Below the pieces are notes generated by a model. It made no database searches, was not told where the DNA came from, and saw only the letters and a list, made by a program, of their open reading frames with translations. From assembly GCA_003219925.1 (NCBI GenBank), contig QHQU01000084.1, positions 1 to 7,207 on the forward strand: a stretch of 7,207 nucleotides of DNA, in the 5' to 3' direction. Shown piece after piece: positions 1 to 6,186 of the stretch (position 1 is the first letter of the stretch; each line of letters begins with the position of its first letter). The DNA comes from Verrucomicrobiota bacterium (lineage in GTDB: Bacteria > Verrucomicrobiota > Verrucomicrobiia > Chthoniobacterales > UBA10450). Made by a program: the position numbers and the translations under genes.

Positions 1-540
1 CGCTTCAGCATTAAGAAAATTCCGGCCGTCATTTGCGGTGGCGATCGGAATATTCCGGATGGGGAAGTTTTTACCGCACCGGTGCGCGATTCGGTCAACG
101 GCTTTGTCACCTTTAACGCCCCAACAATTTATCAGGGCACGAGCTTTGATCATATCCGGCTGGAATTCGAAAACGGAAAAATTGTCAAAGCGACGAGCAA
201 TCAAACCAAGAAGTTGAACGATGTTCTCGATGCCGACGCCGGCGCCCGTTACATCGGCGAATTCTCGCTCGGCTTTAATCCGCACGTTTTGCATCCGATG
301 CGCGATATTTTGTTCGACGAAAAAATTGCGGGTTCGTTTCATTTTACTCCCGGTCAAGCTTATGAGACGGCCGACAACGGAAACCGCAGCCAGGTGCACT
401 GGGATATGGTCAACATTCAGCGCCGGGAATATGGCGGCGGCGAGATCTATTTTGATGGTAAACTTATTCGCAAGAACGGCGAATTTGTTGTCCCGGCCCT
501 GCAATCGTTAAACCGGGCAAGGTTGCTCAAGCGAAAATAA
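1..540 (+). CDS. M29-family metallo-aminopeptidase, C-terminal part (5' end outside window)
   Basis: The frame is open from base 1 and ends with TAA at 538-540, giving the last 179 residues; the family is usually about 370-410 residues, so over half lies upstream. An internal GTG at 82 is not the start, because conserved family sequence (NIPDGEVFTAPV, residues 17-28) precedes it. M29 enzymes remove N-terminal amino acids from peptides with a two-metal site, normally in the cytoplasm. Motifs matching the known metal-ligand and catalytic regions are visible in order: Glu22 in GEVFTAP, Glu87 in IGEFSLGFNP, Asp106-Glu107 and His114 in FDEKIAGSFHFTPG, and His133 and Asp135 in QVHWDMV. All key residues appear intact, so this is probably an active enzyme. 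The gene converges on the TPR gene, with a shared hairpin between them. Family assignment is firm; substrate preference cannot be read from this fragment. Confidence 0.93.
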   Translation, partial: RFSIKKIPAVICGGDRNIPDGEVFTAPVRDSVNGFVTFNAPTIYQGTSFDHIRLEFENGKIVKATSNQTKKLNDVLDADAGARYIGEFSLGFNPHVLHPMRDILFDEKIAGSFHFTPGQAYETADNGNRSQVHWDMVNIQRREYGGGEIYFDGKLIRKNGEFVVPALQSLNRARLLKRK

Positions 541-542
541 GA

Positions 543-583
543 AACCGCGCGGAACTGCCCGCGCGGTTCCCAATTTGTTTTTG
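543..583. terminator. Bidirectional intrinsic terminator between convergent genes
   Basis: A perfect 10-bp GC-rich stem (543-552 pairing with 559-568) encloses a 6-nt loop. On the + strand it is followed by a T-rich run at 574-582 and lies just after the aminopeptidase stop at 540. On the - strand the stem is followed by TTTCTTATTTT (complement of 534-544), and the TPR gene stop lies 25 bp before the stem at 593. Both directions therefore have stem plus U-tract, as expected for one terminator serving two convergent genes. Confidence 0.85.
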
Positions 584-592
584 TCGGAAACG

Positions 593-3500
593 TTAGCCGC
601 GTTTCGCTACCGGATTCAGTTGCAACATCGCGATCTCGCCGTTGCTCGCCATCTGCACGTTCGTTATTTCGAACATCGGTGCGTTTTCAACGGATGAAGC
701 GCCCGCACCCGGCAACTGCACGGCAACGGTCTTCGATGACGAATTGAGTATGATGCCGGCAATTTCGAAGGTGGGTGAAAATTCCACGCTCGTTATCTGG
801 AAGGCGGCGGTGAGGTGCACCGAGGCCTGCGTCTGATGCGATGGCGTCAATTGCAAGGGGGCTGACTCAAATCCCGATACCAGTTGCAGACTGGAAATAT
901 TAAATGACGGCGTCGCAACCATGGCGGGCCCTTGTTGCTGCGATGGATTCAAGCGCAGCTGGCCGAGGCCACCGGGCGCAGCTTGAATTTTGGAAATCTC
1001 GAAGTTGGCCTGCAAATTTATCGGCGCTTGCTGCTGCGGCGATGAAGTCAGGCGCATCGTGACTACTTTCGAAATCGGCCGCAATTGCAGCGCGCCCATC
1101 TTGAAAGTGGGCGTTAATTGCATCGAGGCGATTTCGCAAGAGAGGGTGAGCTGAACAGCCGTGCCACCAGCGGCTGCTTGCGGTGCGGGTGCGGCGTGTG
1201 CGGGCTGCGTTGGAGCTCCCGAAGTTCGAATGACGGGAACCGTTGGGGTCTGGAGTGTTTCAGGCATGGTTTCGATTGGTGTTGGTTGTGGGGCAAAATG
1301 TTCTTCTTCGCTAGCCGGCGGAATTTCCGGCATCTCACGCAAAGCGCTGATGCCGGCAACGGCACGGCCAACGCCGGCAATCTCGGAGATTTCTGGTTCT
1401 TCCGCGGCGTCAGCCTGGATCGGTTCCTCAGCGGTCACCACAGTTTGATAAGGCACCGGTTGGCCTTGTTCGACCGGCTCTGGCTCAGGCGACCATTCCC
1501 GAATGGAAATTTGTTCCTCGACTTCGGAAGGCGCACCGACCTCAGCGATCGCTGGCTCACAGACTTGCGTTTCGAAAACACTCGCTGGCGCTTCCACCGG
1601 TTCGGAGACTTCCCATTCGCGCACTGGTTCAGTTGGGAAAGTATCTTCAGCAAATGCGGCTACCGGCTCGGGTTCTGCCTGCTGAACCCCTGGCTCATAG
1701 GAGACGGTCGGCTCATCAAACACGGGCGGTTCATCAGATACGGTCGGTTCATCAGATACAGGCTGCTCATAAGAGACGGCTGGTTCATCAGACACGGACG
1801 ACGCAAATGCTGCCGCCTCGGGCGCAATCTCCTTCTCGCCGTTCGATGGCACTCGCTCGATTACCGGTCTGACGGATGATTCCTCGAAATCGACGTAGGT
1901 TGATTCGCCACGACTATTAACGGTTGCCGTTTCCAGTTCGGGCGGTGGCGCGGTTATCGTTTCCGGCGCCCGATTGGCCACGGGAATCACGGCACGCCGG
2001 CGGGAGGGCTCGGATGCTTTTAGCTGAACCGAAATCTGACGCGGTCCACCCAAGAAACGTTTTTGCACCTCCAAAGCCGGAGTTTCCTCAGCGCTTTCGC
2101 TGTCGTGCAACGGCGGCCCGGTCACGGTTGCAGGTCGATGACCAATCTGCGTTGTTCCGATCCGTCGCCGAATCTCCATTACCACCACAGAGACCAGTAG
2201 ACCGAAGCCACTCAGCCCCAGAATCCAAACGAGCAGCGGCCGCTGTCCAGTGAAGGCGCTAATCCGTTCCACAAACGTCGGCACAGGCGTGAACTGCGCG
2301 ACTTTTGCAGGGGTTAGAACCGTGGCCGGCGTCGCACTCATTGCTGTGGCTACGACAGGCGCCGCAGATGCAGTCGGCTCAATCACGGGCTGCTGAGCAG
2401 GAGTTCCCGCAGCGAGTTCAGGCGCGGGTGTAGCCGCTACCGCAGGTGCAGCAATTGTCGCTGCCGGTGCTGGCGATGGGCTCGAAGCTTCAGGTGTTGA
2501 AGCGGCGATTGGGGCGGTTACTACATAGACGTCGGGTGTTGCTGCAATCGCGGGAGTAGAGACCGGGGCAGCAGTCGCCAAAGCAATTGCGGGAGCCGGT
2601 GTCGCGCTAGCTGATGGCGACTCGACCGAAATGCCGGTCGCCGCTGGCGCAACTGGAATATCCTCGGGGCGCGCCGGGGTTCCCGTCGCCTTCGCATTCG
2701 AGACGATGACTTCTGCCAGAGTTGGATTGACAAGCGCTTCGCTGGCTTTCGGTCCTGCGGGTGAGGGCGCCGGGGTCTGCGCCAGCGCCAACTGCGTTCC
2801 CTCTTCTGCTTTCACTTCCACGCCAGGAATTGGGCTGGGCTCGATCGCCGGGACGGACGATTCGGTTTGGGCGGTAGCGACCGCCGCGGCGCCAACCGAA
2901 GCAGTAGGGGTCGGCGAGGAAACGGCCATGGCACTCTTCAACCAACCAAGATCGTAAAATCCGGCCGCATAAAGTGCGTTCGAGGCTGACGGATAAATTT
3001 TCCGAGCCGATGTAACCCATTCGTTCGCTTTTTCGGCGTTATCGTGCTTGAACTCCCAAGCCGCCTCCGCGTAATAGAGCGCCGGGGTATCGCCGCTAAA
3101 CTGGAACTGCTCCATCAGTTTCTGCGCCCGGCTATCCTTCCCTTCCAGCAGGTAAGTGAGGAATATCTTGAAGTTGATCAGTTGCGCTGCCTGATTCTTG
3201 TCTCCGCCCGGCGTTTGCTTCAACAACCCCTGAAATCGATCCCGCGCCTCGACGTAATCCTTATTTCGGAATGGAACGTCTGCCAGATTGAACTGCGCCT
3301 CGCGAAATTTAGGATCGGCCGTGAGAGCCTGTTTAAAGAACCGTTCGGCCTCGTCGTACTTTTGCTGTTCCAGCAGTATCGCCCCGCGCAAATTAAGGAC
3401 CTGTGCCTGGTTTGGTTCGGCTGTATCCGCCTGCTCGGCTAATCTCGCAGCGGAATCGAAATCACGCTGCTCGTAAGCTTGTAGCGCCTGTTCGAACTGT

Positions 3501-4240
3501 GTTTTCGCTACTCCTTTCGTCTTGCTCGCTCGCTCTTCGGAGGAGAGCAGTTGCACTGCCGGTCGCTGCTGCCCGGCTTGCTTTTGCAGCCAGCCGATTT
3601 CATAAAGCGACTCAGCAAAGAGCTTGTTTAATTGGGGAGAGAAATTCTTTTCTGCTGCCGACATCCAATTCTTAGCATCGGGAATATTTTGGCCCTGAAG
3701 CGAAATGGCCGCGTTCGCGTAATGCACCGCCGGAGTGTCCGGCGACAACTCAAATTTCGCCAGAATCGAATCGACCATGGTGTCGTTCCCCTCCAGCAAA
3801 TAGGTCAGCAAAATCTTGTATTGGATCAGCTGGGTGGCTTCTCCCTGCAGCTCGGCGGCATTGCTCGTGAGCAATTCCTGGAAACGCTTCCGCGCTTCCG
3901 CCCAATCTTTTTTCAAAAACGGGATCTCCGCCAGATTGAAACGGGCATTCCAAAATTTCGGATCGAGCCCTCTGGCTTCGGATAAGGCGGCTTCCGCCTT
4001 GTCGTAGAGGCCCTGGCGCATATAGACGACGCCGCGCAAATTTTGCGACGCCGCCAGATCGGGTTTACGCGCGTCGATCGCATCCAGTTGTTTCAGCGCC
4101 TCCGTATAATTGGCGGCGTCAAACGCGCGATACGCTTTGTCGTACATCGCTTCGAGTTCCGAATTCGATGGCGCGACGTCGTTCGCGGCAATGGTCCCAA
4201 AAACCAGCAATGAAACCGCAGCAAATTTTAGAATCTTCAT
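593..4240 (-). CDS. Large TPR-repeat, single-pass membrane protein with repetitive C-terminal tail
   Basis: 1215 residues. The chosen start is the ATG at 4240, because it opens a clear signal peptide (MKILKFAAVSLLVFGTIAA, cleavage near residue 19). The frame stays open a further 230 codons upstream, but that stretch lies out of frame over coaX and looks like noise. Order: signal peptide; TPR block 1 (about 34-218); TPR block 2 (about 250-434); Pro/Ala/Ser/Thr-rich linker (about 438-664); one hydrophobic helix (about 668-688) followed by EIRRR; acidic Pro/Glu-rich region (about 710-1000) with hexapeptide repeats at 816-851; and a C-terminal repeat region (1028-1211). The signal peptide and the basic residues after the helix suggest periplasmic TPRs and a cytoplasmic tail. 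TPR domains usually bind proteins, so a scaffold role is an inference; no catalytic motif is visible. The layout is loosely the reverse of FimV-type proteins, which carry TPR sequence on the cytoplasmic side. No Shine-Dalgarno sequence is obvious before the ATG. Confidence 0.87.
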   Translation of the reverse strand: MKILKFAAVSLLVFGTIAANDVAPSNSELEAMYDKAYRAFDAANYTEALKQLDAIDARKPDLAASQNLRGVVYMRQGLYDKAEAALSEARGLDPKFWNARFNLAEIPFLKKDWAEARKRFQELLTSNAAELQGEATQLIQYKILLTYLLEGNDTMVDSILAKFELSPDTPAVHYANAAISLQGQNIPDAKNWMSAAEKNFSPQLNKLFAESLYEIGWLQKQAGQQRPAVQLLSSEERASKTKGVAKTQFEQALQAYEQRDFDSAARLAEQADTAEPNQAQVLNLRGAILLEQQKYDEAERFFKQALTADPKFREAQFNLADVPFRNKDYVEARDRFQGLLKQTPGGDKNQAAQLINFKIFLTYLLEGKDSRAQKLMEQFQFSGDTPALYYAEAAWEFKHDNAEKANEWVTSARKIYPSASNALYAAGFYDLGWLKSAMAVSSPTPTASVGAAAVATAQTESSVPAIEPSPIPGVEVKAEEGTQLALAQTPAPSPAGPKASEALVNPTLAEVIVSNAKATGTPARPEDIPVAPAATGISVESPSASATPAPAIALATAAPVSTPAIAATPDVYVVTAPIAASTPEASSPSPAPAATIAAPAVAATPAPELAAGTPAQQPVIEPTASAAPVVATAMSATPATVLTPAKVAQFTPVPTFVERISAFTGQRPLLVWILGLSGFGLLVSVVVMEIRRRIGTTQIGHRPATVTGPPLHDSESAEETPALEVQKRFLGGPRQISVQLKASEPSRRRAVIPVANRAPETITAPPPELETATVNSRGESTYVDFEESSVRPVIERVPSNGEKEIAPEAAAFASSVSDEPAVSYEQPVSDEPTVSDEPPVFDEPTVSYEPGVQQAEPEPVAAFAEDTFPTEPVREWEVSEPVEAPASVFETQVCEPAIAEVGAPSEVEEQISIREWSPEPEPVEQGQPVPYQTVVTAEEPIQADAAEEPEISEIAGVGRAVAGISALREMPEIPPASEEEHFAPQPTPIETMPETLQTPTVPVIRTSGAPTQPAHAAPAPQAAAGGTAVQLTLSCEIASMQLTPTFKMGALQLRPISKVVTMRLTSSPQQQAPINLQANFEISKIQAAPGGLGQLRLNPSQQQGPAMVATPSFNISSLQLVSGFESAPLQLTPSHQTQASVHLTAAFQITSVEFSPTFEIAGIILNSSSKTVAVQLPGAGASSVENAPMFEITNVQMASNGEIAMLQLNPVAKRG
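608..1159 (-). repeat. About five imperfect copies of a C-terminal repeat, core F-E-I-x-x-h-Q-h
   Basis: Residues 1028-1211 can be cut into about five units of 33-44 residues, beginning near 1028, 1072, 1105, 1139 and 1181. Most contain a (T/S/N)-F-(E/Q/N)-I-(A/S/T)-x-h core followed by a hydrophobic-alternating segment such as LQLTP, LRLNP or LQLNP; examples are NFEISKIQ, SFNISSLQL, AFQITSVEF and MFEITNVQM. Spacers are rich in Gln and Ser. The alternation suggests beta strands. I do not recognise a named family. Confidence 0.7.
1688..1795 (-). repeat. Six in-phase hexapeptide (18-bp) repeats, consensus V-S-D-E-P-x
   Basis: Residues 816-851 of the TPR protein divide exactly into six units: VSDEPA, VSYEQP, VSDEPT, VSDEPP, VFDEPT, VSYEPG. 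At DNA level this is a minisatellite of six 18-bp units that keeps frame. It adds to the acidic, proline-rich cytoplasmic segment. Copy number may vary between strains. Confidence 0.88.
2177..2239 (-). other. Transmembrane helix of the TPR protein
   Basis: Residues about 668-688 (PLLVWILGLSGFGLLVSVVVM, written here with its first residue Pro at about 668) form the only long hydrophobic stretch after the signal peptide. The basic cluster EIRRRIG follows directly. By the positive-inside rule the following C-terminal half should be cytoplasmic, with the preceding TPR region outside the inner membrane. Confidence 0.8.
2249..2929 (-). other. Pro/Ala-rich low-complexity linker in the TPR protein
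   Basis: Residues about 438-664 consist largely of Ala, Pro, Thr, Ser and Val, with repeated short strings such as ATPAP and PAPAA and no predicted fold. The region joins the second TPR block to the membrane helix. It is probably an extended spacer across the periplasm, which is an inference from composition and position. Confidence 0.75.
2939..4141 (-). repeat. Tandem duplication of a 216-residue TPR block inside the membrane protein
   Basis: Two copies align without gaps at an offset of exactly 216 residues (648 bp): residues 34-218 (4141-3587) and 250-434 (3493-2939). Anchors at the same offset are LRG (68/284), DPKF (93/309), NLAEIPF versus NLADVPF (102/318), LTYLLEG (145/361), SPDTPA versus SGDTPA (166/382) and GWL (216/432). 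The copies have diverged at many other positions, so the duplication is old and both copies appear to be under selection. Confidence 0.9.
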
Positions 4241-4251
4241 GCTGGGTGAGA

Positions 4252-4280
4252 ATAGAACTATCGCTGGGTGACCCTGACAA
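4252..4280 (-). promoter_or_regulatory. Weak candidate promoter just upstream of the TPR gene
   Basis: Reading the - strand, TTGTCA (4280-4275) is followed after 17 bases by TTCTAT (4257-4252). The first is a good -35 match and the second only a poor -10 match (3 of 6). The predicted transcript would start almost at the ATG at 4240, giving a leader of a few bases, which would fit the lack of a Shine-Dalgarno sequence. The assignment is tentative. The rest of the 152-bp gap (4241-4392) holds a 9-bp direct repeat, GCTGGGTGA, at 4241-4249 and 4263-4271. Confidence 0.2.
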
Positions 4281-4392
4281 GTTATTTCTACCGCTTGGAG
4301 CACGAATTTTCGCAGCCGCTTACGAGATCCACGCAGCGTCTTGCCCCCCTTCCCGCAATTGCGGCAGTACTTTTCCAGCGACACCGTTGAGT

Positions 4393-5217
4393 TCAGACAT
4401 TTGTCGGAGCGGCGCGACCTGAATTCATGCAGCCCACCAATCGCAACCCTTCCAGAGTGAGATTTTCGTGCACCGCGTCCACCTCCGGCAGCTTTCGCGC
4501 GATCAATTTTGCATAGCCGCCTGTCGCCACTATCCGGACTTTGTCCTTCCACGATTTCTCCGCCGTAATCCGTTGCAAAATCTCGCGGACAAGTCCGCGA
4601 TAACCAAAGATCGCGCCGGCCACCATTGCCTGATTCGTCGATTTGCCGATCGCACTTCGCGGTTCCCGCAGAGAAATCCGCGGCAACAATGCGGTCCGAT
4701 CGTAGAGAAAATTCGTCATCGCTTCCAAGCCCGGAGCAATAACGCCACCGATGTAGGCGTTGTCCGGCGCGACGATGTCGAATGTCACCGCGGTACCAAA
4801 ATCGATCACAATCGCGGGCGTTCCATAAAGCTTGGCCACCGCCACCGCATTGGCCAATCGATCGGCGCCGATCGTTTTCGGATCGGGGTAATCGATGCGG
4901 ACATTTAATCGACTCCGCGACGTCAGCCAAATCACCTTGCGATTTCCAGCGGCACGTCTGATCTCGCCGTTCTTTTTGGGCACGACCGATGAGACAACCA
5001 GGGTGGCGGAATCGTGTCCGCGCAAAATTTTTGTGATCCGGTCCGCCGTTAAGATAGACGTCGCAATCTTTGAGGTACGTCCAATTCGAGAGTGTGAGGC
5101 AAAAGCCAGTTTGGTGAATGAATTGCTGACATCGATGAGCAAAAAGTCGGTGGCCGGCTTTTTCACTTGCTTGCGACCGCGAAATGCCGCGCGTAGCCTC
5201 GCGCTGTGCTTGTTCAT
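4393..5217 (-). CDS. coaX: Type III pantothenate kinase
   Basis: 274 residues. It phosphorylates pantothenate with ATP in the first step of CoA synthesis, in the cytoplasm. Type III enzymes belong to the ASKHA fold, need a monovalent cation and are generally not inhibited by CoA. Visible motifs: the N-terminal phosphate loop D29-VSNSFT-K36; IDYPDP then GADR (108-120) with the catalytic Asp119; IDFGTAVTFD (138-147); GGVIAPG (157-163); AIGKST (189-194); and TGGYA (232-236). The loop is normally D-x-G-N-T-x-x-K, so Ser31 replaces the usual Gly. The ATG at 5217 gives about 23 residues before the first core strand, longer than usual; a GTG at 5166 would start at KKPATDFLLIDV instead. GGCGGGG upstream of the ATG is a passable ribosome site and favours 5217. 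The gene is divergent from hemB, overlapping it by 12 bp, and lies 152 bp upstream of the TPR gene. Confidence 0.94.
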   Translation of the reverse strand: MNKHSARLRAAFRGRKQVKKPATDFLLIDVSNSFTKLAFASHSRIGRTSKIATSILTADRITKILRGHDSATLVVSSVVPKKNGEIRRAAGNRKVIWLTSRSRLNVRIDYPDPKTIGADRLANAVAVAKLYGTPAIVIDFGTAVTFDIVAPDNAYIGGVIAPGLEAMTNFLYDRTALLPRISLREPRSAIGKSTNQAMVAGAIFGYRGLVREILQRITAEKSWKDKVRIVATGGYAKLIARKLPEVDAVHENLTLEGLRLVGCMNSGRAAPTNV

Positions 5218-6186
5218 CGTCCCCGCCGTTTACGCCGCACCGCCGCGATTCGCAATCTCATTCGCGAAACAAATCTTAGCCGGCACGATTTTGTCCTGCC
5301 ACTTTTCGTTAGTGAGAAAATCGAACGCGCGAAAGAGATCCCGAGCATGCCCGGCGTTCACCAACACGGCGAGAATGAAATCGCCTCGATCGCGCAGCGC
5401 GCCCACGAATCGGGAGTGCAAGCCGTGCTTCTCTTTGGAATTCCGAAGTCGAAAGACGAACAGGCCAGTGGCGCGCATGCCGAGAATGGCGTGGTCCAAA
5501 ATGCGGTTCGCCAAATCAAAAAACACGCGCCGGATTTGACGGTAATTACTGATGTTTGTTTATGCGAATACACCAGTCACGGCCATTGCGGCGTGGTTCG
5601 CCTCGATGGCGAGCATTTTCATGTCTTGAATGACGAAAGCGTGGAGTTGATCGCGAAGACGGCGGTCTCACACGCTGCGGCCGGTGCCGATTTGGTCGCG
5701 CCAAGCGACATGATGGATGGCCGGATCGGCGCAGTCCGGGCAGCGCTCGACCAGGCAGGTTTCGATCAGACCGGGATCATGAGTTATGCGGCAAAGTTTG
5801 CCTCCGTTTTTTACGGGCCGTTCCGCGATGCTGCGGAAAGTCCTCCGCAGTTCGGTGATCGGCGTTCCTATCAAATGGATCCGGCCAATGCAGACGAAGC
5901 GCTGCGTGAAGTGGAACTCGACCTTTCCGAAGGCGCCGACATTGTGCTGGTGAAGCCCGCTTTGCCCTACCTCGATATTTTGTGGCGGGTGCGCGAGCGC
6001 TTTGGCCGGCCAACCGCGGTTTATCATGTGAGCGGAGAATTTGCGATGGTGAAAGCGGCCGCGGAAAAGGGCCTGATTGAGGAACGCGCAGCCGTGCTCG
6101 AAATCATGACCTCACTCAAGCGTGCGGGGGCAGATTTCATCGTTAACTATTGGGCATTGGACTTGATGGAATGGCTGAAGAGTTAA
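5206..6186 (+). CDS. hemB: Porphobilinogen synthase (delta-aminolevulinic acid dehydratase), zinc type
   Basis: 326 residues, the normal full length. It condenses two 5-aminolevulinate molecules to porphobilinogen in heme and tetrapyrrole synthesis, as a cytoplasmic oligomer. The Schiff-base lysines are Lys197 in SYAAKFAS and Lys250 in the family signature GADIVLVKPALPY. The metal site DVCLCEYTSHGHCG carries Cys118, Cys120 and Cys128, the three-cysteine zinc form rather than the Asp-rich magnesium form. PSDMMDGRIG (166-175) is also conserved. The start is the GTG at 5206: an in-frame TAG at 5194 rules out anything earlier, and the conserved RPRRLRRT begins at residue 5. No clear Shine-Dalgarno sequence precedes it. 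The 5' end overlaps coaX by 12 bp on the opposite strand, so its promoter must lie inside coaX coding DNA. The 3' end overlaps the next ORF by 16 bp. Confidence 0.97.
   Translation: MLVHRPRRLRRTAAIRNLIRETNLSRHDFVLPLFVSEKIERAKEIPSMPGVHQHGENEIASIAQRAHESGVQAVLLFGIPKSKDEQASGAHAENGVVQNAVRQIKKHAPDLTVITDVCLCEYTSHGHCGVVRLDGEHFHVLNDESVELIAKTAVSHAAAGADLVAPSDMMDGRIGAVRAALDQAGFDQTGIMSYAAKFASVFYGPFRDAAESPPQFGDRRSYQMDPANADEALREVELDLSEGADIVLVKPALPYLDILWRVRERFGRPTAVYHVSGEFAMVKAAAEKGLIEERAAVLEIMTSLKRAGADFIVNYWALDLMEWLKS

Noticed and set aside
1118..1879. 253-codon + strand ORF antisense to the TPR gene.
   Set aside because: Its Arg/Trp/Phe/Gly-rich, repetitive composition mirrors the antisense of the Glu/Pro/Ser-rich tail; no domain is visible.
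4320..4400. 26-codon - strand ORF starting 5 bp before the coaX stop (MSELNGVAGKVLPQL...).
   Set aside because: The start overlap looks like translational coupling, but the ORF is too short, has no clear ribosome site and no recognisable similarity.
4241..4930. Open frame extending the TPR protein 230 codons upstream, with a possible start at 4930.
   Set aside because: It lies out of frame on the same strand over coaX, has a Cys/Arg/Gly-rich shadow-like composition, and would place the clear signal peptide in the middle of the protein.
4895..5539. 214-codon + strand ORF across the coaX/hemB junction.
   Set aside because: It covers the conserved cores of both coaX and hemB in another frame and resembles no protein.
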